In this document: one piece after another, positions 8,845 through 18,544 of the stretch
How the letters are laid out: each line of letters starts with the position of its first letter
Numbering within the stretch: position 1 is the stretch's first letter
Position numbers and translations under genes: made by a program
NCBI RefSeq assembly: GCF_001571325.1
Contig: NZ_BCTO01000010.1
Location: 305,605-369,604 of the forward strand
Direction: 5' to 3'
Origin: Delftia tsuruhatensis NBRC 16741
Lineage (GTDB): Bacteria > Pseudomonadota > Gammaproteobacteria > Burkholderiales > Burkholderiaceae_C
Length of the DNA stretch: 64,000 nucleotides
Notes under the pieces: generated by a model
What the model saw: only the letters and a program-made list of their open reading frames with translations
What the model was told of the DNA's origin: nothing
Database searches by the model: none

Positions 8845-10026
8845 TCAGCCCAGCACCGTCTGAGCGACGATGTTTCTCTGGACCTCGTTGGAGCCGCCGT
8901 AGATCGTCGTCTTGCGCATGTTGAAATAGGTCGATGCCAGCGGCGCGTTGTCCGCCACGCCGCCGGGGAAGTCGCCCTGCCAGCCGGCTTCCATGGCTTC
9001 TTCGATGAAGGGCAGGCTGAAGGGGCCTGCGGCCAGCATCATCAGCTCGGAGTAGCGCTGCTGGATTTCACTGCCCTTGATCTTGAGCAGGCCGGCGATG
9101 TCCAGCGGGTTCTTGCCCGATTTCTCGGCCGACAGCACGCGCAGCACCAGCATCTCCAGCGCCACCACGTCGACTTCGAGCTTGGCGATCTCGTCGCGGA
9201 AACGCTGGTCCTCATAGACGCCTTCGGCCTTGGCGATGCGCTTGAGGCGTTCCAGCTCGCGCTTGGCGCGGTTCACATCGGCGATGTTGGTACGCTCGTG
9301 GCTGAGCAGGTGCTTGGCGTAGGTCCAGCCCTTGTTCTCCTCGCCGATCAGGTTCTCGGCCGGCACTTCCACATTGTCGAAGAAGACCTCGTTGACCTCG
9401 CACTCGCCGTCCAGCAGCTTGATCGGGCGCACGGTCACGCCAGGGCTCTTCATGTCCACCAGCAGGAAGCTGATGCCGGTCTGGGGCTTGCCCTCGTTGC
9501 TGGTGCGCACCAGGCAGAAGATCCATTCGCCGTACTGGCCCAGCGTGGTCCAGGTCTTCTGGCCGTTGACGATGTACTTGTCGCCCACGCGCTCGGCGCG
9601 GGTCTTGACGCTGGCCAGGTCCGAGCCCGAGCCCGGCTCCGAGTAGCCCTGGCTCCACCACACTTCACCGCTGGCAATGCCGGGCAGAAAGCGCTGCTGC
9701 TGCTCGGGCGTGCCGTAGGCCATGATCACGGGCGCCACCATCACGGGGCCGAAGGGAATGATGCGCGGCGCGCAGGCCAGGGCACATTCCTCCTCGAACA
9801 GGTGCTTTTGCACGGCGTTCCAGCCGGGTCCGCCGAACTGCTTGGGCCAGCCGTAGCCCAGCCAGCCTTTCTTGCCAAGAATCTTGGCCCAGTTCTGCAG
9901 GTCGTCGCGCGTCAGGCGCAGCGAATGGCGCACCTTGTGCGCGATGTCCTGGGGCAGGTTGGCCCGCACCCAGGCGCGGACTTCCTCGCGAAAGGACTGT
10001 TCTTCAGGGGTAAATGCCAGGTCCAT
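8845..10026 (-). CDS. Acyl-CoA dehydrogenase, first gene of the pair
   Basis: A 393-residue acyl-CoA dehydrogenase. I chose the ATG at 10026 because the family N-terminus begins MDLAFTPEEQ and a GGAGA ribosome site lies 8 nt upstream; an in-frame upstream ATG at 10062 would add 12 unsupported residues. The signature YSEPGSGSDLAS (FAD/substrate loop) and the C-terminal GGSNEVQRNIVAQ are intact. It leads a two-gene operon with the dehydrogenase at 7660-8775. The unequal pair resembles PimC/PimD. Substrate specificity cannot be read from the sequence. No dedicated regulator is adjacent. Confidence 0.9.
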   Translation of the reverse strand: MDLAFTPEEQSFREEVRAWVRANLPQDIAHKVRHSLRLTRDDLQNWAKILGKKGWLGYGWPKQFGGPGWNAVQKHLFEEECALACAPRIIPFGPVMVAPVIMAYGTPEQQQRFLPGIASGEVWWSQGYSEPGSGSDLASVKTRAERVGDKYIVNGQKTWTTLGQYGEWIFCLVRTSNEGKPQTGISFLLVDMKSPGVTVRPIKLLDGECEVNEVFFDNVEVPAENLIGEENKGWTYAKHLLSHERTNIADVNRAKRELERLKRIAKAEGVYEDQRFRDEIAKLEVDVVALEMLVLRVLSAEKSGKNPLDIAGLLKIKGSEIQQRYSELMMLAAGPFSLPFIEEAMEAGWQGDFPGGVADNAPLASTYFNMRKTTIYGGSNEVQRNIVAQTVLG

Positions 10027-10135
10027 GGACTGTGTCTCCTTCAATCCCGGCTTTTGTAGCACGCGCGTTCTTTTTTGAACTGTCCAGGGCGTGACAACCT
10101 ATGGCAATCCCTGATGGCTTCACGGCCGCCGGATA

Positions 10136-10816
10136 TCAGGCAGGCTGATCGGGTTCTTCCAGACCCAGCTGGGCGTAGACATGTGCCAGACGTGCCTGCA
10201 GCTGGCGTACCTGGGCTTCCAGATCGACCACGCGCTGGGCCAGGGCATCGCCGCGTGCGCCTGCTGCCGCAGGGGCCGAGGCGATCGCGTTCACGTCCAC
10301 GGGGCCGCACAGCAGGTGGGCCCAGCGTTGTTCGCGCGCGCCGGGCGCGCGGGGCAGCAGGACGACCAGCGGGCCGCCTTTTTCCTCGCTGCGCTCGCGC
10401 AGCTCTTCCAGGAAGGCCTCGACCGAGGAGATGTCGGCAAAGCGGTGCCAGCGCTCGGAGTTGATGCGCAGCTCGCCCGCCGTCTGCGGGCCGCGCAGCA
10501 TCAGCAGGGACAGCAGCACGGCGCTCTGGTCGGGCACACCCACGCCGCGCGGGAAGTTGTGTTCCCAGCGCGTGGCGCGTGCGCTGCTGATCTGCACGGA
10601 CATGGTGCGCAGGCGCAGGCTGTCCAGCGCTTCCTGGGCTTCGCCCTCGCTGACTTCCATCACCGGATCGCGGCTGCTTTTCTGGTTGCAGCCCGTCACC
10701 AGTGCGTTGAGCGTGAGCGGGTAGCTGTCGGGCACGGTACGCGCCTTCTCCATCAGGGTGGCCAGCACGCGGGCTTCGACGGCGGTCAAGGGGGTGGAGC
10801 GGGGATCGAATGGCAT
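10136..10816 (-). CDS. YceH family protein (DUF480)
   Basis: A 226-residue soluble protein of the YceH/DUF480 family. It contains two winged-helix-like modules: [21 protein letters not shown] at the start, then [18 protein letters not shown], both strongly conserved in the family. The C-terminus (about 190-220) is a short coiled coil ([15 protein letters not shown]). The ATG at 10816 matches the family N-terminus; the frame stays open far upstream, but that part lies antisense to purN and is not coding. The function of the family is not established. The next gene, purN, is divergent. Confidence 0.88.
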   Translation of the reverse strand: MPFDPRSTPLTAVEARVLATLMEKARTVPDSYPLTLNALVTGCNQKSSRDPVMEVSEGEAQEALDSLRLRTMSVQISSARATRWEHNFPRGVGVPDQSAVLLSLLMLRGPQTAGELRINSERWHRFADISSVEAFLEELRERSEEKGGPLVVLLPRAPGAREQRWAHLLCGPVDVNAIASAPAAAGARGDALAQRVVDLEAQVRQLQARLAHVYAQLGLEEPDQPA

Positions 10817-10898
10817 GGGTCTGAGGGCAAGAGGTGACAAGGCCCGGCAGGGCCATGGGCCTTGCCGGGGCTGGCGCAGGCCGCGCGGCCCGCGGTGC

Positions 10899-10904
10899 GA
10901 CAAT
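10899..10904 (+). promoter_or_regulatory. -10-like GACAAT close to the purN start
   Basis: GACAAT lies 8 nt before the purN ATG, with no Shine-Dalgarno-like sequence between them. If used as a -10 box, transcription would begin at or next to the start codon. No convincing -35 is visible. Confidence 0.4.
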
Positions 10905-10912
10905 CGCCGCCC

Positions 10913-11491
10913 ATGAAAAATATCGTGATCCTGATCTCGGGCGGCGGCTCGAACATGGCTGCCATTGTGCGTGCTTCGCAGCAACAGGACTGGGCGCGGC
11001 GTTATGGCGCCCGCGTGGCCGCCGTGGTCAGCAACAAGGCCGAGGCTTCGGGCCTGGTTTTCGCGCGCGAGCAGGGCATTGCCACCGAGGTGCTGGACCA
11101 CCGCCCGTTCCCCAGCCGCGAGGCCTTCGACGCCGAGCTGGCCCAGGTGATCGACCGGCACGCGCCCGCGCTGGTCGTGCTTGCCGGCTTCATGCGCATC
11201 CTCACGCCGGGCTTCGTTGCGCATTACGAAGGTCGCATGATCAACATCCACCCCTCGCTGCTGCCCGCCTTCACGGGCCTGCACACGCACCAGCGGGCCA
11301 TCGATGCAGGCTGCCGCTTCGCCGGCTGCACCGTGCACCGCGTGACGGCCGAGCTGGATGTGGGCCCCATCCTGGAGCAGGCCGTGGTGCCCGTGCTGCC
11401 CGGCGACACGGCCCAGGCACTGGCCGCGCGCGTGCTGGTGCAGGAGCACATCATCTACCCGCGCGCCGTGGCGCAGTTGATGCGGGGCTAG
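10913..11491 (+). CDS. purN: Phosphoribosylglycinamide formyltransferase
   Basis: A 192-residue GAR transformylase, which transfers the formyl group of 10-formyl-tetrahydrofolate to glycinamide ribonucleotide in purine synthesis. The N-terminal [15 protein letters not shown] holds the phosphate-binding loop. [11 protein letters not shown] carries the catalytic Asn and His, and [10 protein letters not shown] the catalytic Asp. I chose ATG 10913 because it begins the conserved strand; the upstream in-frame ATG at 10862 adds unconserved sequence. A GACAAT hexamer 8 nt before the start suggests a leaderless or near-leaderless mRNA. It is convergent with the DUF1653 gene. Confidence 0.95.
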   Translation: MKNIVILISGGGSNMAAIVRASQQQDWARRYGARVAAVVSNKAEASGLVFAREQGIATEVLDHRPFPSREAFDAELAQVIDRHAPALVVLAGFMRILTPGFVAHYEGRMINIHPSLLPAFTGLHTHQRAIDAGCRFAGCTVHRVTAELDVGPILEQAVVPVLPGDTAQALAARVLVQEHIIYPRAVAQLMRG

Positions 11492-11498
11492 GGTCTGC

Positions 11499-11771
11499 TC
11501 ACAGGCCTTCGCTCTGAAAGGCCTGCTGCTCCACTTCGGGGCAGCGTGCAAAGCGGGGCTGCTCCACGCCGTTGATGACCACGGTTTCGTTGAACATGGC
11601 GGCCGGCCGCACCCACAGGCCGCGCTCGCCGTAGAGCGCGCGGTACAGGGTCATGGACTCGCGCGTTTCGCTGTGGCGCACGGTGGCAAGCACCTCGTAG
11701 GGAGCGCCCTTGTAGTGGCGGTACAGGCCCGGGGGCGTGGCAATCAGAGGGGGCAGGTCGTCATCGGTCAT
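11499..11771 (-). CDS. DUF1653 domain protein
   Basis: A 90-residue protein that is nearly all one DUF1653 domain: [22 protein letters not shown], then [15 protein letters not shown] and a final [15 protein letters not shown]. The family has a small beta-rich fold and no assigned function. The start at 11771 (MTDDDLPP) fits family length; an upstream in-frame start would add unconserved residues. It ends 7 bp from the purN stop, tail to tail. Confidence 0.85.
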   Translation of the reverse strand: MTDDDLPPLIATPPGLYRHYKGAPYEVLATVRHSETRESMTLYRALYGERGLWVRPAAMFNETVVINGVEQPRFARCPEVEQQAFQSEGL

Positions 11772-11850
11772 GGGGCGCCATGGTAGCCGTGCCAGCCCGG
11801 CGTTGCTCCGGGTTCCGACCTGCGCCCCTCTCGGATTTGCAAGGCAGTGG

Positions 11851-11856
11851 GACAAT
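11851..11856 (+). promoter_or_regulatory. -10-like GACAAT close to the RNA methyltransferase start
   Basis: GACAAT lies 7 nt upstream of the ATG at 11864 with no ribosome-binding motif between. It has the same arrangement as before purN and orn. Confidence 0.4.
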
Positions 11857-11863
11857 CGCGGCC

Positions 11864-13192
11864 ATGCATCCCAAACAGCTTCTCGACGCCTGCGCCGAAC
11901 TGGTCAAGCGCACCCTGACTTTCGAACACCCGGCCGACGCCGTGGTGTCACGCTTTTTCCGTGAAAACCGCAACCTGGGCCCGCGCGAGCGCGCTGCGCT
12001 GGCCGAGACCGCCTACACCGTGCTGCGCAAGAAGCTGCTTTTTGAGAGCCTGGCGCGTTCTGGCAGCGGCTCGCGTGAGCGCAGGCTGGCCATTTTGGGC
12101 TTTGCCCACAGCCAGGAGGCACTGGCCCGCGTGGCTGGCAAGACCGAGCAAGGTGTCAAGGACGCACGCAGCTTCGTGCGCGCCGCGCTGTCGCCGCAGG
12201 AGCTGCAATGGCTGGACGCCTGCGAGGCCGTGCGTCCCGACGAACTGATGGAGCCGCACCGCCACAACCTTCCCGAATGGCTGGTCGCGCCGCTACAGCA
12301 GCAACTGGGCGATGACTTCTGGGCCTTTGCCCAGAGCATGGAGCAGGCCGCGCCGCTGGATCTGCGCGTCAATGCGCTGAACGCCAAGCGTGCCGATGTG
12401 CAAAAGGAACTGGCCGATGCCGGCATCGCCGCCGAAGCCACGCCTTACTCGCCCTGGGGCCTGCGTGTGCAGGGCAAGCCGGCGCTGGCCCGGATGGACG
12501 CTTTCACGCGCGGTGCCATCGAGGTGCAGGACGAAGGCTCGCAACTGCTGGCGCTGATGCTCGATGCCAAGCGCGGCGAAATGGTGGTCGATTTCTGTGC
12601 AGGCGCAGGCGGCAAGACCCTGGCCATTGGTGCTTCGATGCGCAGCACGGGGCGTCTGTACGCCTTCGATGTCTCGGGCCACCGGCTCGAGGCCCTGAAG
12701 CCGCGCCTGGCGCGCTCGGGCCTGTCGAACGTGCACCCCGCGGCCATCGCCCATGAGCGCGACGACCGCGTCAAGCGCCTGGCCGGAAAGATCGACCGCG
12801 TGCTGGTTGATGCCCCCTGCTCGGGCCTGGGCACGCTGCGCCGCAATCCCGACCTCAAGTGGCGCCAGTCGGCCAAGGCCATCGAGGAGCTCACGCAAAA
12901 GCAGGCGGCCATCCTGGCCAGTGCTGCGCGGCTGGTCAAGCCGGGCGGACGCCTGGTCTATGCCACCTGTTCGGTCCTGCCCCAGGAAAACGAAGCCATC
13001 GCCGACGCCTTTGCAGCGGAGCACTCTGACTTCGTGGCCATGGATGCCGGAGAACTTCTGGCCCAGCTCAAGGTGGAGCGGGGCGATGTGCTGTGCAGCG
13101 GCGGCGAGACCGGCACGCAGTACCTGCGCCTGTGGCCCCAGCGCCATGAGACGGACGGGTTTTTCGCCGCCGTTTGGACCCGGAAGCCGTAA
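11864..13192 (+). CDS. RsmB/NOP2-family RNA m5C methyltransferase
   Basis: A 442-residue SAM-dependent RNA cytosine-5 methyltransferase. Residues about 1-150 form a helical N-terminal domain. The catalytic domain has motif I (DFCAGAGGKT), the motif IV catalytic cysteine in DAPCSGLGTLRRNPD and the motif VI cysteine in YATCSVLPQENE. Both cysteines of the two-cysteine mechanism are therefore present. Closest relatives are RsmB-type 16S rRNA methyltransferases, but many Burkholderiales also carry a separate rsmB, so the target may differ. The ATG at 11864 starts the conserved MHPKQLLDACAELVKR. GACAAT 7 nt upstream suggests a leaderless mRNA. Confidence 0.9.
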   Translation: MHPKQLLDACAELVKRTLTFEHPADAVVSRFFRENRNLGPRERAALAETAYTVLRKKLLFESLARSGSGSRERRLAILGFAHSQEALARVAGKTEQGVKDARSFVRAALSPQELQWLDACEAVRPDELMEPHRHNLPEWLVAPLQQQLGDDFWAFAQSMEQAAPLDLRVNALNAKRADVQKELADAGIAAEATPYSPWGLRVQGKPALARMDAFTRGAIEVQDEGSQLLALMLDAKRGEMVVDFCAGAGGKTLAIGASMRSTGRLYAFDVSGHRLEALKPRLARSGLSNVHPAAIAHERDDRVKRLAGKIDRVLVDAPCSGLGTLRRNPDLKWRQSAKAIEELTQKQAAILASAARLVKPGGRLVYATCSVLPQENEAIADAFAAEHSDFVAMDAGELLAQLKVERGDVLCSGGETGTQYLRLWPQRHETDGFFAAVWTRKP

Positions 13193-13308
13193 CTTGCAGA
13201 CGCAATAAGCTGTAAATCGCGGGAGATTGCCGAACGACTTCACGGGGGGCTCGCCTAAAATTGAGGCATCGGTGCCATTGGGCGCCGGCTTTGGCAAAGG
13301 CTTGGGTC

Positions 13309-14532
13309 ATGTCTGTGGATTTCGCGTCGGTTTGGAATATTGCCCTGGACTGGATGGCCCATGGCCTGTGGCAGCTGTCGTGGTGGCAGCTGCTGCTGTA
13401 TGCCCTGGTCACCACCCACGTCACGATTGCGGGCGTCACCATCTTCCTGCACCGCTGCCAGGCCCATCGTTCGCTGGACCTGGGGCCGGTGCCCTCGCAT
13501 TTCTTCCGGTTCTGGTTGTGGTTGGGCACGGGCATGGTCACCAAGGAGTGGGTGGCCATCCACCGCAAGCACCACGCCAAGTGCGAAACCGAGGACGATC
13601 CCCACAGCCCGCAAACGCGCGGGCTGGATACCGTGATGCGCCAGGGCGCGGAGCTGTACCGCGAAGAGGCCAAGAACGCCGAGACGCTCAGGAAGTTCGG
13701 CCACGGCACGCCCGACGACTGGATCGAGCGCCATCTCTACAGCCGGCATTCGATCTGGGGTCCTTCTCTGATGCTGGTCATCAACGTGCTGCTGTTCGGC
13801 GCCATCGGACTGACCATCTGGGCCGTGCAGATGGCCTGGATTCCGTTCTGGGCTGCCGGCGTGGTCAACGGCCTGGGCCATTTCTGGGGCTACCGCAACT
13901 TCGAGGCCCAGGACGCCAGCACCAACCTCGTGCCCTGGGGCCTGGTCATCGGCGGTGAGGAACTGCATAACAACCACCACACCTATCCGACCTCGGCCAA
14001 GTTCTCGGTCAAGCGCTATGAGTTCGATGTGGGCTGGGCCTACATCCGGGCGATGCAGGCGGTCGGCTGGGCCAAGGTCAAGAAAACGCCGCCCAGGCTG
14101 GTCATGGGCGCCATCAAGCCTGTGGCCGACGAAAAGACGCTGGAGGCCGTGATCGCCAACCGCTACGAGGTCATGGCCCGCTATGCGCGCGGCGTGCGTG
14201 CCGCCGTGCAGTTCGAACTCGATGCGCTCAAGCAGCGCAAGGCGCAGCAGGCCGACCTGTCCTTGCTCAGGACGGCGCGCCGCTGGCTGCACCGCGATGC
14301 CGACAAGGTGCCCGCCCAGGCGCAGGACCAGCTGGCCCAGGCGCGCGCCGCCCATCCCGTGCTGGACCAGATGCTGGTCATGCGCGAGGAGCTGCGCCAG
14401 CTGTGGCTCAACACCTCGCTGTCGCGCGAGCAGCTGACGGCCCATCTGCAGGCCTGGTGCCATCGCGCCGAGGCCAGCGGCATTGCCGCGCTCAAGGAGT
14501 TCTCGGTCAAGCTGCGCGCTGCCCACGCCTGA
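13309..14532 (+). CDS. Membrane acyl-CoA fatty acid desaturase
   Basis: A 407-residue integral membrane diiron desaturase of the acyl-CoA/stearoyl-CoA type, introducing a cis double bond into membrane acyl chains. The three histidine boxes are HRCQAH, HRKHH and HNNHH, all intact. Hydrophobic segments flank box 1 and lie again at about residues 145-190. Residues about 270-407, beyond the family core, are a helical charged tail (VQFELDALKQRKAQQ) of unknown role. A TAAAAT box at 13256 and an AAGG ribosome motif precede the ATG. The 3' end overlaps the convergent DUF2917 gene by 26 bp. Confidence 0.9.
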   Translation: MSVDFASVWNIALDWMAHGLWQLSWWQLLLYALVTTHVTIAGVTIFLHRCQAHRSLDLGPVPSHFFRFWLWLGTGMVTKEWVAIHRKHHAKCETEDDPHSPQTRGLDTVMRQGAELYREEAKNAETLRKFGHGTPDDWIERHLYSRHSIWGPSLMLVINVLLFGAIGLTIWAVQMAWIPFWAAGVVNGLGHFWGYRNFEAQDASTNLVPWGLVIGGEELHNNHHTYPTSAKFSVKRYEFDVGWAYIRAMQAVGWAKVKKTPPRLVMGAIKPVADEKTLEAVIANRYEVMARYARGVRAAVQFELDALKQRKAQQADLSLLRTARRWLHRDADKVPAQAQDQLAQARAAHPVLDQMLVMREELRQLWLNTSLSREQLTAHLQAWCHRAEASGIAALKEFSVKLRAAHA

Positions 14533-14875
14533 AGCTGCGAAGCCAGCCGGCAAGCGTCCATTCCCGGGGCCGCATCTTCTCTTCGGAGGCGATGCGGCTT
14601 TTTGCTGCGGGGTTCGGCTGCAGTTCCAGACCTGCCGTGGCCTGGGACACGGAGCGGACTCTTATCCGCAGGTCCGCGCCTGCGCGCCAGCCCTGGCCCG
14701 GCTGCAGCCTGAGGGTCAGCCCCGGCGCTGCATCGGCCCAGACCTGCTGCGGGACGCTGATTTCCAGGCTGCCCTGGCGGCAGAACAGCTCGCAGCCCTC
14801 CTGCATGGACAGATACAGGTCGTTTCCGGGGGCGAGATGGCGCAGTTCGAACGAGCGGGTGTGGGCGTTGTGCAT
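14507..14875 (-). CDS. DUF2917 domain protein
   Basis: A 122-residue protein. Residues about 10-75 match DUF2917 (LYLSMQEGCELFCRQGSLEISVPQ, then LRLQPGQGWRA), a small cupin-like beta domain common in Burkholderiales with no established function. The C-terminal 40 residues are basic and variable. The ATG at 14875 fits the domain start. It is divergent from a MocR-type regulator at 15087, an arrangement that suggests regulatory linkage. Its last 26 bp overlap the convergent desaturase gene. Confidence 0.75.
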   Translation of the reverse strand: MHNAHTRSFELRHLAPGNDLYLSMQEGCELFCRQGSLEISVPQQVWADAAPGLTLRLQPGQGWRAGADLRIRVRSVSQATAGLELQPNPAAKSRIASEEKMRPREWTLAGWLRSFRRGQRAA

Positions 14876-15086
14876 GGGTCTGTGTCCTGTAGTTCCAGGC
14901 CCCAAGCGTAGGCATTCGGCCCTCTTTGGCACAGGCACAGCCTATGGTTTGTTGCGCCGCAGCAGTGCAGGCAGTCCATGTTCTGTTCTGCTGCATGGCT
15001 TGATGATCTGTATCTGTTGCGTAACAGGGCCTTGAGGCAAGATCTCGGTCAAGCACTTCCATCCCCAGCCGTTTTCCATCCTGCCC

Positions 15087-16571
15087 ATGACCGCCGCAAG
15101 CGCCGCCCCCACCCTGTACCGCCGCCTGGCGGCCGACTACAGCCTGGCCATGGAGATGGGCACGCTCAAGGCGGGCGAGCGCATGCCTTCCGTGCGCGAG
15201 CTGATGCGCCGCCACGAGGTCAGCCTGTCCACGGCGCTGCAGACGCTGCGGCATCTGGAGGATCTGGGCCAGCTCGAGGCCCGCCCGCGCGTGGGCTACT
15301 TCGTGCGCGATGCCCGGCCTGCAGGGCTGGCGCCTGCCAGCGAGCCGGATCTGAGCCAGCCCGTGCAGCCGTTGCCACAACAGCACTTTGCGGGCATCAA
15401 TGAGCACATCTCGCTCATGCTGGAGCGCGGCCGCCAGGCCGACGTGCAGGTGGACCTGGGCGGTGCCACGCCGCCGCCGGAACTGTTCGATCGCGGCTAC
15501 CTGAACCAGGCGGCTGCCCGGCTGCTGCGCGAGCAGCCCGATCTGCTGGTGCTGGGGCGTTCCATGATGGGCAGCCACCCTGATTTCCAGCGGGCCATGG
15601 CGCGGCGCGCGCTGGCGGCGGGCATCCATGTCGCACCGGCCGATGTGCTGGCGACCACGGGCAATTCCGAGGCTGTGAGCCTGGCGCTGGCCGCCGTGGC
15701 CTCGCCCGGCGACGTGGTGGCCGTGGAGTCGCCGACCTACTACGGCCTGCTGCAGGTGGTGGAGTCGCTGCAGATGCAGGCGCTGGAGATTCCCTGCAGC
15801 CCGCGCACCGGCCTGTCCCTCGAGGCACTGGAGCTGGCCCTGCAGACCCAGCCCCGGCTGAAGGCCGTGGTGGTCGTGCCCGAGCTGCAGATGCCGCTGG
15901 GCACGCGCATTCCCGATGAACACAAGGCCAGACTGGTCGAGCTGTGCGCCGCCCACGGCGTGGCGCTGATCGAGGACGACTCCTACGGCCTGTTCGTGGA
16001 AAGCAGCCAGCCCGTGCGCCCCATCAAGGCCTGGGACCGCCTGCCGGGACATGTGATCTATTGCGAGGCCTTCAACAAGAGCATGGCGCCAGGCTTGCGC
16101 CAGGGCTGGATGAACGCCGGCCAGTGGCATGGCCGTGTGCAGATGCTCAAGTTCGCGCGCAGCCGGGGGACCCAGACCCTGGCCCAGTTGCTGGCGGCCG
16201 CCTGCGTGGGCTCGCCCGCGCATCTGCGCAATCTGCAGCGCCTGAAGCAGCAGCTGCGGCGCCAGCGCGAGGGCATGGCGCAGCTGGTGGCGCGCTTTTT
16301 CCCGTTGGGAACGCGGCTGAGCCTGCCGCCCGGCGGGCTCAGCCTGTGGCTGGAGCTTCCGGCTGGCGTGTCCACGTCCGCGCTGTTCACGCAGGCGCTG
16401 GCGCGCGGCATACGCACGGCGCCGGGCAGCATGTTCTCCAACTCGGGCCGCTACGAGCACTGCATGCGCCTGGGCTGCACCCTGCCCGTGGATGGCGTGG
16501 TCGAGCAGGCCTGCCGCGATCTCGGCGCCATGGCCTGCGCGCAGCTGGGCCAGCCCGCGCGCCACGGGTGA
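15087..16571 (+). CDS. MocR-type GntR/aminotransferase transcriptional regulator
   Basis: A 494-residue regulator. Residues about 8-80 are a GntR winged helix (GERMPSVRELMRRHEVSLSTALQTL). Residues about 110-490 are a fold-type I aminotransferase domain that in this family binds PLP and serves as effector sensor. The Schiff-base lysine is Lys331 in EAFNKSMAPGLRQGW, with the cofactor aspartate region IEDDSYGLF before it. The gene is divergent from DUF2917 across 211 bp, which holds CTGTT-N4-AACAG near 15017-15030, a possible operator. The regulated pathway is unknown. Confidence 0.9.
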   Translation: MTAASAAPTLYRRLAADYSLAMEMGTLKAGERMPSVRELMRRHEVSLSTALQTLRHLEDLGQLEARPRVGYFVRDARPAGLAPASEPDLSQPVQPLPQQHFAGINEHISLMLERGRQADVQVDLGGATPPPELFDRGYLNQAAARLLREQPDLLVLGRSMMGSHPDFQRAMARRALAAGIHVAPADVLATTGNSEAVSLALAAVASPGDVVAVESPTYYGLLQVVESLQMQALEIPCSPRTGLSLEALELALQTQPRLKAVVVVPELQMPLGTRIPDEHKARLVELCAAHGVALIEDDSYGLFVESSQPVRPIKAWDRLPGHVIYCEAFNKSMAPGLRQGWMNAGQWHGRVQMLKFARSRGTQTLAQLLAAACVGSPAHLRNLQRLKQQLRRQREGMAQLVARFFPLGTRLSLPPGGLSLWLELPAGVSTSALFTQALARGIRTAPGSMFSNSGRYEHCMRLGCTLPVDGVVEQACRDLGAMACAQLGQPARHG

Positions 16572-16577
16572 GGGACG

Positions 16578-16612
16578 CAAAAAAACCGCCGGGCTTGCGC
16601 CGGGCGGTTTCT
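16578..16612. terminator. Bidirectional terminator between the MocR gene and rpmG
   Basis: An inverted repeat pairs AAACCGCC (16583-16590) with GGCGGTTT (16603-16610) around a GC-rich loop. On the minus strand the stem runs into a long T tract, so it best serves rpmB-rpmG. On the plus strand CTTTG follows. Confidence 0.8.
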
Positions 16613-16637
16613 TTGTCGGTACCAGGGACAGGCTGAA

Positions 16638-16808
16638 TTACTTCAGCTTGATTTCCTTGTACGTGACGTGCTTGCGAGCCTTGGGATCAAACTTCATGAT
16701 CGCCATCTTCTCGGGCATTGTCTTCTTGTTCTTGGTCGTGGTGTAGAAGTGGCCGGTTCCTGCAGTGGATTCCAGCTTGATCTTTTCGCGTCCGCCTTTA
16801 GCAGCCAT
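16638..16808 (-). CDS. rpmG: 50S ribosomal protein bL33
   Basis: A 56-residue ribosomal protein, [15 protein letters not shown] at the N-terminus and [14 protein letters not shown] at the end, typical bL33. It lacks the CxxC zinc pairs of the C+ type, so it is the zinc-independent form. AGGAGA is the ribosome site. It follows rpmB by 20 bp as a two-gene operon. Confidence 0.97.
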   Translation of the reverse strand: MAAKGGREKIKLESTAGTGHFYTTTKNKKTMPEKMAIMKFDPKARKHVTYKEIKLK

Positions 16809-16828
16809 GGTGTTTCTCCTTGAGGGAT

Positions 16829-17062
16829 TTAGGCTTGGCCACGGGCACGCAGGTCTGCGAGCACGGAGTCGATACCGTTCTTGTCGATCAGGCGCAGAGC
16901 AGCGCTGGAAACGCGCAGGCGCACCCAACGGTTTTCGCTCTCAACCCAGAAACGGCGGTATTGCAGGTTGGGCAGGAAACGACGCTTGGTCTTGTTGTTG
17001 GCGTGGGAAACGTTGTTTCCCACCATGGGCTTCTTGCCCGTTACTTCACATACGCGTGCCAT
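16829..17062 (-). CDS. rpmB: 50S ribosomal protein bL28
   Basis: A 77-residue ribosomal protein. [21 protein letters not shown] at the start and [16 protein letters not shown] near the end are diagnostic for bL28. It is the first gene of the rpmB-rpmG operon. The leader is about 155 nt if the TATAAT at 17225-17230 is the promoter, and it carries a stable hairpin close to the start. Confidence 0.97.
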   Translation of the reverse strand: MARVCEVTGKKPMVGNNVSHANNKTKRRFLPNLQYRRFWVESENRWVRLRVSSAALRLIDKNGIDSVLADLRARGQA

Positions 17063-17100
17063 GAGGACACTCCGATAGTTGTACAGCCGCCGACGCTGAT

Positions 17101-17121
17101 GCCCTGCATTTGCTGCAGGGC
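17101..17121 (-). other. Hairpin in the rpmB leader
   Basis: GCCCTGCA (17101-17108) is the exact inverted repeat of TGCAGGGC (17114-17121), giving an 8-bp stem with a 5-nt loop about 40 nt before the rpmB start. No T run follows, so it is not a terminator. It could be a translational operator or simply an mRNA-stabilising stem. Confidence 0.5.
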
Positions 17122-17224
17122 CTGCCGGCAACCTCACCTCGCCATAAAGGGTGGCGGTAACCCCATCGCTGAAAGTGTCCTGGCCATGCAAGCAAGGCGC
17201 GCTTCAAATTCAGCAAAGCCACGG

Positions 17225-17230
17225 ATTATA
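17225..17230 (-). promoter_or_regulatory. Perfect TATAAT -10 box for rpmB-rpmG
   Basis: TATAAT on the minus strand, about 160 nt upstream of the rpmB start and just downstream of the trxB terminator. No good -35 is seen because that interval overlaps the terminator stem. Confidence 0.6.
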
Positions 17231-17243
17231 GCGTCTTCATGAG

Positions 17244-17288
17244 AAAAGCCCCTGGGCCAGCCAATCACGGCGGCAGCCAGGGGCTTTT
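17244..17288 (-). terminator. Terminator of trxB
   Basis: A 12-bp perfect inverted repeat, AAAAGCCCCTGG (17244-17255) with CCAGGGGCTTTT (17277-17288), lies 42 bp past the trxB stop and ends in T on the minus strand. Confidence 0.85.
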
Positions 17289-17330
17289 GCCGCCCTGCAC
17301 GAGGGCAGGGCGGGCGGGATGGCTTCCCGC

Positions 17331-18395
<1,065 letters not shown>

Positions 18396-18544
18396 TCAAT
18401 GGCCCGGATTGTCAAAAATGATCGGCATGGCGCCGTCATGCAGCGGCGTCATGTTCTGTTGCAAGTGCTTGCATTACGCTAGCAGGCCGTCCTGGCTGTT
18501 TTTGCGGCCAGCCCGAGGGGGCTGGGGTAAGCTCCCGCCTGCGT

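Noticed and set aside
7660..10026. A named pimeloyl-CoA degradation operon (pimC/pimD)
   Set aside because: The pair arrangement fits, but no CoA ligase, thiolase or other pim gene is adjacent, so the symbols were not assigned.
14507..14532. Convergent overlap of the desaturase and DUF2917 as a sign of a frameshift
   Set aside because: Both frames end cleanly with family-like C-termini; short tail-to-tail overlaps also occur at 23253-23266.
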